Assembly (NCBI GenBank): GCA_945878545.1 | Contig: CAMCTQ010000010.1 | Coordinates: 1 to 17,881, forward strand | Direction: 5' to 3' | DNA from: Rickettsia typhi | GTDB taxonomy: Bacteria > Pseudomonadota > Alphaproteobacteria > Rickettsiales > Rickettsiaceae | DNA: 17,881 nt | Shown here: positions 1 to 5,512 of the stretch, in pieces | How the letters are laid out: every line of letters starts with the position of its first letter | Position numbering within the stretch: position 1 is the first letter of the stretch | The notes under the pieces: model-generated | Told to the model about the DNA's origin: nothing | Databases searched by the model: none | What the model saw: only the letters and a program-made list of their open reading frames with translations | Position numbers and translations under genes: made by a program

Positions 1-686
1 CTTTGTTGTAGTCTGAATCTTGTTCCAGTTATTGACTTGGTGTTTTTATTTCTAAAATCATATTTAGCAACAAATATCTTGGTACCAAATTTTTCATTAA
101 GATTATCAGAGAAACCAAAAATTGGCCCTCCTATTTCAATATCATAACCTTTTAAAGCGTATTCATATTCATGACCACCAGATACTGCGTAAAGTCTTGT
201 GCCCTGAAGTTCGGCTCTTTTTTTATAATTGTGAGTTATTTTTTTCTTTTTATTTTCAGGTATATAAAAGTTAACTCTTGCATCTACATATTGACTTAAT
301 GCTTCTACGCCAGTTGTCCATCCATTAACTATGAAATTATTACCAGTCCGTCTATGGTCAAAATAATTATAAAAACCAAGAACTACTCTATCATCAAAAT
401 TATATCTAATAGCAAAACCTAAGTTTACCTCTTTACTTTTAGAGTTATCTACTTTTAACTTAAGATCCACTAAAGATAAAAAATTATCATTACCCCACAC
501 AGGCTGCATATAATCGATTTCGGTTATATTTCTTTTTTTGCTGTTCCTCGTTGATAGTTCTATAGTTGGACTATATTGTACAACTGCATTGTCTGCTTTA
601 GCAGCAGATAAAGGCAAAAGAATTGTTCCAAGTATTGAAGTATTGATAAATCCAAGAGTAGAAGTAGTTAATAAATATTTACGCAT
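1..686 (-). CDS. Inverse autotransporter (invasin/intimin-type) beta-barrel protein, 3' end beyond window
   Basis: The frame is open from the ATG at 684-686 to the window edge (228 complete codons), so this is the N-terminal part of a longer outer-membrane protein. GGTGA lies 7 nt before the ATG. Residues 1-31 are a signal peptide ending in AAKA. Residues 60-210 match the inverse-autotransporter beta domain: a strand pattern with VNLGFAIRYNFDD (88-99), LGFYNYFDHRRTG (103-115) and a WTTGVEAL segment (123-130). VNFYIP (138-143) and GYDIEIGGPIF (180-190) follow. In known members this 12-stranded barrel inserts into the outer membrane and exports C-terminal Ig-like or other passenger domains that bind host cells. 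Whether a passenger follows here cannot be seen. The N-terminal region shows no LysM motif. The family call comes from motif recognition; an unrelated outer-membrane porin is the alternative. Confidence 0.8.
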   Translation of the reverse strand, partial: MRKYLLTTSTLGFINTSILGTILLPLSAAKADNAVVQYSPTIELSTRNSKKRNITEIDYMQPVWGNDNFLSLVDLKLKVDNSKSKEVNLGFAIRYNFDDRVVLGFYNYFDHRRTGNNFIVNGWTTGVEALSQYVDARVNFYIPENKKKKITHNYKKRAELQGTRLYAVSGGHEYEYALKGYDIEIGGPIFGFSDNLNEKFGTKIFVAKYDFRNKNTKSITGTRFRLQQ

Positions 687-1190
687 AATAGTGTCACCAG
701 TTATTTAATCATTAAGAAAAATTAACCATATGGATATCACAACTCTCAAAACATTGCAATAAATTAATTTAAAAAATACAAAAAGTTATTAAAGATAGAT
801 TGTTTATATCTTAGATTTATATAGAATTAATACTTATTAGAGCTAAATATAAGGAGCGGTTGGCCACAACTGATCGATCAGTTCCTGTAACCCTTGTGGT
901 AACCGTCATATATTCGGCATTTATTGTGCTATAATGGTTTCTGCATTCTGCTTAAAGATTTTGGGGAGATTCACTCATCGCGGCGGTATCAAAATACCTT
1001 GACGTTAGTTTGGATTTTATCCTAAATGCTTATTTATTATCTCATCTACCTTCGTTTTTATTTCTTCTTCCTTATCTATTATTCTTTTTAAATACTAGCT
1101 TTTACAAGCGTAGCTTTTATAACTTCTAAAATTTTCTTTTTGCCAAATCGACTCCTATTCCTTTATAATCACTCATTAGTATGAACTCAG
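687..1190. other. Gene-free stretch with GC-rich island and decayed fragments
   Basis: No intact gene is visible. Bases 711-840 are extremely AT-rich (about 18% GC by hand count). Bases 851-1010 jump to about 43% GC and contain a hairpin and a perfect palindrome. Bases 1020-1180, read on the minus strand, give short broken protein-like pieces. One is MSDYKGIGVDLAKRKF followed by a stop, which resembles the N-terminus of IS110-type transposases. Another is a Lys/Glu-rich helix-like piece ending in DEIINKHLG. Stops and frame changes break every reading. I read this as remnants of a mobile element between the autotransporter and the truncated cinA. The element family is not established. Confidence 0.45.
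857..905. repeat. Imperfect inverted repeat enclosing a 16-bp perfect palindrome
   Basis: CGGTT (857-861) and CCACAA (864-869) can pair with TTGTGG (894-899) and AACCG (901-905), leaving a small GG/T internal loop. Within and overlapping this is the perfect palindrome AACTGATCGATCAGTT at 868-883. The arms are GC-rich in an AT-rich surrounding, which suits an element end or a folded RNA. No function can be assigned. Confidence 0.5.
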
Positions 1191-1571
1191 ATGAACAAGG
1201 CTAGAGAAAAAATGGCTTTTATTCCTGAAGGAAGCACCCTTATTCCAAATAATGTAAGCAAAGTTCCTGGCTTTAGTATAAAAAATATATATTGTTTAGC
1301 TGGAGTTCCAGAAATTATGGAATCTATGCTGAATCTTGTTATCCCATTTTTAGAACATGGTAGGGTCGTAAAAACTTTATCTCATACAGTAAGATTAGGA
1401 AAAAACAAGATCGCTGAACAGTTTGAGATCCTACAAAATAAATACCCATCTGTTGATATGGGCAGTTATCCATTTATAAAAGATGGGATTCATGGAACTT
1501 CATTAGTTCTTAGATCTAATAACTATCTAGATCTTGAAAAAGCATTTCATGACTTGACTCATATCATTTAA
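1191..1571 (+). pseudogene. CinA-like molybdopterin-binding protein, C-terminal fragment
   Basis: The 126 residues match the second half of the competence/damage-inducible protein A (CinA N-terminal, MPT-binding fold) family. The matching features are KMAFIPEGSTLIPN (7-20), VPGFSIKNIYCLAGVP (25-40, the family's PGF...LPGVP region) and EIMESML (41-47). After these comes the usual C-terminal part ending near residue 126. The stand-alone family is usually about 230-250 residues, so the N-terminal half is absent. An in-frame TGA lies at 1182-1184, no Shine-Dalgarno precedes the ATG, and no frame upstream in the window encodes the missing half. The homology begins essentially at the first codon, next to transposase-like debris, which suggests truncation by insertion or rearrangement. 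Expression as a short protein is possible but unlikely. Confidence 0.7.
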
Positions 1572-1585
1572 AATTAGCTACGAGT

Positions 1586-1990
1586 TCAGGGTGCACTAGT
1601 TATTTTTTCCATTGATATTACATAATGAGAAGGGTATTTTTTATAAGCGCCGCTTATTGCATCTACAATAAATCCAGGCCAAAATAATACATTTACTACT
1701 GTTGTGGCGTTAAAACTATCACCAACTGCCATATTTAGCTGTCTATATCCTTCTTTTTTACAATTTATAACAATAGAACCATTACCTCTAGCAACAGATA
1801 CTACGGCTGGATTAGTTGTTATAGTGTAACTTGCTCCTCTTGGATCATTAAGAATACAAGTGCACCCATCAATAAAATTATTAGTTGCTGTGTCAACAAC
1901 CTTAATATTTATGTTCTGGGAGGTGCCAGAAAAAACAGTTGCACAACTAGAAATAAAAAAGCATATTGATAAAATAACAATTTTTTTCAT
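1586..1990 (-). CDS. Small putative lipoprotein
   Basis: I start this at the ATG at 1988-1990 (134 aa), because it gives a clean lipoprotein signal: MKK, a hydrophobic run, then ISSC with the acylated Cys at residue 16. An in-frame ATG 39 nt upstream would bury the signal behind a polar leader. After the Cys comes ATVFSGTSQ (17-25), a start seen in several small proteobacterial lipoproteins. The middle is beta-rich, and near the end is WPGFIVDAISGAYKKYP (104-120), resembling the VDxxTGA signature of such proteins. It is probably membrane-anchored on the periplasmic or outer-membrane side. The precise function is unknown. No clear Shine-Dalgarno is visible. The gene is convergent with the cinA fragment, 14 nt apart. 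Confidence 0.72.
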   Translation of the reverse strand: MKKIVILSICFFISSCATVFSGTSQNINIKVVDTATNNFIDGCTCILNDPRGASYTITTNPAVVSVARGNGSIVINCKKEGYRQLNMAVGDSFNATTVVNVLFWPGFIVDAISGAYKKYPSHYVISMEKITSAP

Positions 1991-2272
1991 ATATTTTGTG
2001 AATTTATTTATATTGTGCATTATTAACATAGTTACAAGATTATTACTAGATTATATTTATACACGCTCAGAACCATAAAATAAACTGTAATAAGTCTTTC
2101 TCATTTATTATTTTAAAGATTTAAAAATTGGTTCATTGAAGAACATTTCTTCATAAAACCGTTGATAAGTTTAATCTTATGTATCTATTGGCGTCCATAT
2201 ATGACGGGTGTTCACACTGGCCAAATGTTTACAATAGAAAAAATATCTTTTCACTCTTTGTCCATAGTCCAG

Positions 2273-2313
2273 ATTTATTAAAATATTAACAATAGATTAA
2301 TATTTTAATAAAT
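2273..2313. repeat. Perfect 17-bp AT-rich inverted repeat with 7-nt loop
   Basis: The arms 2273-2289 and 2297-2313 are exact reverse complements (ATTTATTAAAATATTAA and its complement), separated by CAATAGA. The stem is long but entirely A/T. No T-run follows beyond the stem itself, so a canonical terminator is doubtful. A regulator site, a DNA-bending site or a remnant of a small palindromic element are alternatives. Confidence 0.7.
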
Positions 2314-2580
2314 AATTAACCTATATTGGTTACGATTAACTTATATAGTCTTTTAGTGTGGGTTAGCATTCAGAAGCAGTGTCATGAGAAAAAAGTTGGT
2401 ACGGCTTAAGGAATATGGACAATGGGACCATCTTTGGATTTTAAGCTCTTAAGCCATTCTGCAGATTCCTTATATTAACTATTCTTCTACCGATGCTTTT
2501 CTTAACTATCTCAAAATAAATGACTATAGGCCGTGCCGTAATAATGTCTGAATCCTAAGATTTTTAAATTTTTCATTTAA

Positions 2581-2586
2581 GGAGGG
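2581..2586 (+). promoter_or_regulatory. Strong Shine-Dalgarno of the small ORF at 2592
   Basis: GGAGGG lies 5 nt before the ATG at 2592-2594, preceded by AA. It is the strongest ribosome-binding site I see in the window; most neighbours have weak or no Shine-Dalgarno. It supports the short ORF as a real gene. Confidence 0.75.
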
Positions 2587-2591
2587 TAGTT

Positions 2592-2795
2592 ATGTTTGAG
2601 ATATTTATGATGGTAACTAACGGTGCCATGTGTGTGTTGAGTGCTATATCTTTCGGTAAATTAATATATGATAACTATAACCATTATATGCACCCTGAAC
2701 TTGCAGTAAATCAACATGATATAATGGTGGGAGATTTTGTCAACCATAATAAGGAGGTTGCTGGTGATGTTAAAGATGGTCATGATGATTGTTGA
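2592..2795 (+). CDS. Small hypothetical membrane protein, 67 aa
   Basis: I do not recognise the family. Residues 3-27 form one hydrophobic segment containing NGAMCVLSAISFGKLI, probably a membrane helix. A polar tail of about 40 residues follows, with several His and Asp and a final Cys (GHDDC). There is no cleavable signal-peptide pattern. Gene status is supported by the ideal Shine-Dalgarno 5 nt upstream and a strong factor-independent terminator at 2863-2920. Together these make a self-contained single-gene transcription unit between two decayed intergenic stretches. Function is unknown; a membrane-anchored small regulator or host-interaction peptide would be speculation. Confidence 0.6.
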   Translation: MFEIFMMVTNGAMCVLSAISFGKLIYDNYNHYMHPELAVNQHDIMVGDFVNHNKEVAGDVKDGHDDC

Positions 2796-2862
2796 GTATT
2801 AGGTAATTTAGGGTAATCGTAACCTAAAGCAGCAAATTCATAATAAATAATTTTTTAACGTT

Positions 2863-2920
2863 AAATTGTCAACTATGCGTTATTTTAATTTAAAATAATT
2901 CAGTAGTTGACGATTTTTTT
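2863..2920 (+). terminator. Factor-independent terminator after the 67-aa ORF
   Basis: AAATTGTCAACTA (2863-2875) pairs with TAGTTGACGATTT (2904-2916) with one G-U pair. Inside it, TTATTTTAA and TTAAAATAA (2880-2898) pair again. The stem is directly followed by a T-run (2914-2920). A second short inverted repeat, TTTAGG/CCTAAA, lies just upstream, soon after the stop codon. Confidence 0.75.
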
Positions 2921-3015
2921 ATCTCTGATAACATTTCTCTTTCGCTGAAGAAAAGCCAGTTTTTAGTCTCTCGAATCTGAGTAATCAAACTTAATAAAAA
3001 ATAAAGTCAATTAGT

Positions 3016-3441
3016 ATGAAGAGAATAGAAGAAGAAAAAAAAGCTACTAAACAAGATGATGCTATTCCAATTATGCTTGTCTTAGATGAAGGTACATTGA
3101 TAGAAATGGAAGAAGATGGAGAACAACAAGAAGTAGAAGGTCTTATCAGAGCTTTATACGCTGCTATTGTTGCTCATAATACAAATGGGATTTCAGAGAT
3201 TTTTGAATCTCTCGATCAAGCTGTAGAAGCTTTAAGCGAAGACTTGACTCCAATAGTGAACACAGAACTTGGAGAAGGTGGAGCAGGGATTCCTATTCAG
3301 CATCGGGCATTGACGCCAATTCAACTTGCGCATCAACTTGGCTATCATGATATTTGTGCTGTTCTAATTGATGAACAAGGTGATGATGATGATGTATTTG
3401 AGTGCGATCAACATATTATAGGAGATGTGGCTTCCCCATAG
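3016..3441 (+). CDS. Acidic ankyrin-like hypothetical protein, 141 aa
   Basis: The protein is strongly acidic, with Asp/Glu clusters at residues 24-41 and a GDDDDVFE stretch (122-129) encoded by a short GAT repeat. Residues 42-67 (GLIRALYAAIVAHNTNGISEIFE...) look like a degenerate ankyrin helix pair. Residues 98-119 fit an ankyrin repeat well (LTPIQLAHQLGYHDICAVLI, cf. the consensus TPLxxAxxxGxxxxxxxLL). There is no signal peptide and no membrane segment. Ankyrin proteins in Rickettsiales are often type I or IV secreted effectors, so an effector role is possible but is inference. Only two repeats are visible, fewer than most stable ankyrin arrays. No clear Shine-Dalgarno precedes the ATG. The coding stretch is visibly less AT-rich than its flanks. 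Confidence 0.65.
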   Translation: MKRIEEEKKATKQDDAIPIMLVLDEGTLIEMEEDGEQQEVEGLIRALYAAIVAHNTNGISEIFESLDQAVEALSEDLTPIVNTELGEGGAGIPIQHRALTPIQLAHQLGYHDICAVLIDEQGDDDDVFECDQHIIGDVASP

Positions 3442-3484
3442 TGATTAGGAGTTAATTTATCTATCTGTTGTAAGCTAGACTAGG

Positions 3485-3529
3485 AATAGTGGTGATTTTA
3501 AGATCTGTAGATTTTTTATTACCGCTATT
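3485..3529. terminator. Possible bidirectional terminator between convergent genes
   Basis: AATAGTGGTGA (3485-3495) can pair with TTACCGCTATT (3519-3529) through eleven pairs, two of them G-U in the plus-strand RNA. The loop itself contains AGATCT. It lies between the ends of the ankyrin-like gene and the DUF167 gene. No long T-run follows the stem on the plus strand, so the call is tentative. Confidence 0.35.
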
Positions 3530-3536
3530 GAGAGGT

Positions 3537-3848
3537 TCATATTATTTGTAGCATTTCTTCTTTTAAACTTTCAATCTTAATATTTAGAACCTTATAATTA
3601 TTTGATGTGCCTTTAATTATACTAATGGTTTTTTTAGGCACGGACCATCTGTGAGATAAAAAATTAATAATTGCTTTATTAGCTTTTCCATGTTCTGGAG
3701 CGGCTTTTACGGTGAGCTTGATGTACCATATACCGTCTATGTAAATTAAGTTATCTATACTATCAGATTTCCCACCTGCTTTGACTTTGATACTAAAATT
3801 GAAGCTTTTATTGGTCAAGGGAACAAAAACTTTTCTAGATTCATCCAT
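3537..3848 (-). CDS. DUF167 / UPF0235 (YggU-like) protein
   Basis: The 103 residues match the small YggU/UPF0235 family. The N-terminal strand has IKVKAGGKSDSI (20-31). The family core is IKLTVKAAPEHGKANKAIINFLS (43-65), with its AxPexGkAN signature. VPKKTISIIKG (70-80) and a YKVLNIK ending follow. Length is normal for the family (about 95-105). The family is widespread and its biochemical role unsettled. The gene is divergent from the lytic transglycosylase gene, so both must start transcription within a very short shared region. No strong Shine-Dalgarno is visible. A second ATG is not in this frame, so the start is constrained. Confidence 0.85.
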   Translation of the reverse strand: MDESRKVFVPLTNKSFNFSIKVKAGGKSDSIDNLIYIDGIWYIKLTVKAAPEHGKANKAIINFLSHRWSVPKKTISIIKGTSNNYKVLNIKIESLKEEMLQII

Positions 3849-3914
3849 TTTTACTTGTGTAGGGTACTTTGTTGAACTAATATGTTTATTAATGTTAATA
3901 ACTTATCTGGTGTA

Positions 3915-4688
3915 ATGCGAAATCTTTATTTTGCGATAATTTTTTTCTTTTTCTCTTTTTGTACTAATTGTGTCTATGCAAGTATAGATTACGAGCTTAG
4001 GGAATCAAGAAAATGTTCCAGTATGTTTTCTTATTTCGAGAAAAAGCATAATTTGCCTACTAATAGCTTACACGCTATTTCTTTGCATGAAACGGCAAAA
4101 AAACATTCTCAACATAATATTTCGGTGGTTTGGCCTTGGACTGTCATGAATAACAAAGAAGGGAAGGGGCATCATTTTAAGACTCAAAATGAAGCAATAA
4201 AATATGCAAGAATGCAATTTATGGCTGGAAACAATAATCTAGATGTTGGTTGTATGCAAATAAACCTAAAATATCATCCTGATGCTTTTTTATCTTTGGA
4301 GCAGGCCTTTTCACCTAGGAATAATATTGCCTATGGAGCTCATTTCTTAAGTGAAAATAAAAAGAAACTAGGGTCAATGGACAAAGCTATAGGTAGATAT
4401 CACTCAGCAACTGAACATCTTGCAGAAAAATATCGTCGTAATGTTCATAAAATAAACCAATCTATGCATGAATATAATAATAATTTAAAGAAAGTAGCGT
4501 ATAGATCTAATAACCTTGGGTATCAAAAATCTGTAAATCCATATGACAGAGACGAGCAGAGAGATTTATTTCGCAAAGGAAATAATCGCTATGCTGCAAA
4601 TAAAAGTAAAACCTATCCAAAAGTACGGGTTAATGTTGGTAGACTTCAGAACGACGACTGGTTCCGAAGTAAAGTATATCAACGATGA
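3915..4688 (+). CDS. Secreted lytic transglycosylase (SLT/VirB1-like)
   Basis: This probably cleaves the glycan strands of peptidoglycan in the periplasm, as remodelling enzymes and type IV secretion VirB1 proteins do. I chose the ATG at 3915 (257 aa) because it gives a classical signal peptide: MRN, a Phe/Ile-rich core, then CVYA. An in-frame ATG at 3882 would add 11 polar residues. The SLT core includes AISLHET (catalytic Glu about residue 59), WPWTV (73-77), DVGCMQINLKYH (110-121), NIAYGAHFL (137-145) and AIGRYHS (158-164). These are the usual E, GxMQIN, AxxYL and YN-like motifs. The C-terminal 70 residues are basic and Asn-rich, without a recognised domain. The stop overlaps the next gene by 4 nt (ATGA). 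No type IV secretion genes are in the window. Confidence 0.85.
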   Translation: MRNLYFAIIFFFFSFCTNCVYASIDYELRESRKCSSMFSYFEKKHNLPTNSLHAISLHETAKKHSQHNISVVWPWTVMNNKEGKGHHFKTQNEAIKYARMQFMAGNNNLDVGCMQINLKYHPDAFLSLEQAFSPRNNIAYGAHFLSENKKKLGSMDKAIGRYHSATEHLAEKYRRNVHKINQSMHEYNNNLKKVAYRSNNLGYQKSVNPYDRDEQRDLFRKGNNRYAANKSKTYPKVRVNVGRLQNDDWFRSKVYQR

Positions 4689-5428
4689 TGTTTGATAAAA
4701 AATTCATAGTTAAGAACAAAGCCAAGTCTGTCGATAATATTAGAAATTCAGATTTTTATCAATTTATCTATTCTGATTTAAGTGAGAGATTGGAGCCAAT
4801 AGATAAAACCTATCAAGAGGTGTTGGTGTTAGGTTTTAGCGATTATCATATATTATCTATTAATGATTCGTACCATTTAAATTATGCAAATCCGGATCAA
4901 CTTGGTTTAATAGATAAAAAATCAATAGATCTCATATTATTTCCATTTGGATTACATTGGCTAGGAGAAGTGCAAAAATTTTTAGTTGAAATAAAATCGA
5001 TTTTAAAAGAAGATGGTATTTTTATTTGTAATTTTCCCGGTTCTGGTACATTGCATTTTCTTAGGAATGCTTTGTTTCTAGCAGAAGATTTGGTAAATAG
5101 TGTGCATTTTCCTCATATTTCACCTTTTATTAGATTTGACGATATGACTCTCCTTATGCAGCAAGCTGGGTTTGCTGAGAATATAATTGATTGTGAAACA
5201 ATAAAGCTCGAATATGACTCACCTATTTTGCTCATGAAGTCCTTGAAGAATTTTGGCGAGTCAAACGCTATTTACAATAGAACGAATTACTCAATTACAA
5301 AATTAATGTATAAGTCCTTAGAAAATTATAATAATGATAGTTTTTCTGATCAAGTAAACCTGATTACTCTAATATCTAGTCCAACAAAAAACTCAATAAA
5401 ATTAAAAGCAGAGCATTTTCCGAAATAA
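4685..5428 (+). CDS. NDUFAF5-like SAM-dependent methyltransferase-fold protein
   Basis: At 247 aa it resembles the alphaproteobacterial/mitochondrial NDUFAF5 (BioC-like) group. Recognisable parts are DLILFPFGLHWLGEV (82-96), the LKEDGIFICNFPG strand (107-119), HISPFIRFDDMTLLMQQAGF (143-162) and a LLMKSLKNFGESNAI segment. In mitochondria NDUFAF5 hydroxylates an arginine of NDUFS7 during complex I assembly; the bacterial homologues have an inferred similar or unknown role. The motif I position reads VLVLGFSDYHIL (46-57) where active class I enzymes have a Gly-rich loop (DxGxGxG). SAM binding may therefore be altered or lost. Translation is probably coupled to the transglycosylase (ATGA overlap). 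A plain methyltransferase call is the alternative. Confidence 0.75.
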   Translation: MMFDKKFIVKNKAKSVDNIRNSDFYQFIYSDLSERLEPIDKTYQEVLVLGFSDYHILSINDSYHLNYANPDQLGLIDKKSIDLILFPFGLHWLGEVQKFLVEIKSILKEDGIFICNFPGSGTLHFLRNALFLAEDLVNSVHFPHISPFIRFDDMTLLMQQAGFAENIIDCETIKLEYDSPILLMKSLKNFGESNAIYNRTNYSITKLMYKSLENYNNDSFSDQVNLITLISSPTKNSIKLKAEHFPK

Positions 5429-5442
5429 TCTATAAAGCTTTC

Positions 5443-5472
5443 TTGTGTTTTGAGTCGTTGTTATGCTATCAT
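5443..5472 (+). promoter_or_regulatory. Putative sigma70-type promoter of lpdA
   Basis: TTGTGT (5443-5448) and TATCAT (5467-5472) are separated by 18 bp. TG at 5464-5465, one base before the -10, gives an extended -10. Transcription would begin about 35 nt before the lpdA start codon. Confidence 0.4.
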
Positions 5473-5512
5473 CTGTCGATTGAAAATTCATTTATATTAT
5501 GAGGGTTGTCCT

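Larger units (their letters stand above)
1991..2591. other. 600-bp intergenic stretch, no intact gene
   Basis: This stretch separates the lipoprotein gene (minus) from the small ORF at 2592. It carries the AT-rich inverted repeat at 2273-2313. Minus-strand readings of roughly 2400-2560 contain short protein-like runs in different frames, for example IVIYFEIVKKSIGRRIVNIR and AEWLKSLKSKDGPIVHIP. All are interrupted by stops within tens of codons, so a decayed minus-strand gene is possible. No family was recognised and no convincing promoter was found. Confidence 0.4.

Noticed and set aside
687..760. Possible promoter TTGCAA-17 bp-TATCCA for the inverse autotransporter
   Set aside because: Only weak hexamer matches in very AT-rich DNA; not distinguishable from chance.
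1860..2078. Plus-strand open frame opposite the lipoprotein gene
   Set aside because: Antisense shadow; the minus strand has the lipobox and a coherent domain.
2767..2802. A 11-codon ORF (ATG at 2767) preceded by AAGGAGG, inside the end of the 67-aa gene
   Set aside because: Very short, in another frame, and the purine run also encodes codons of the larger gene; no independent support.
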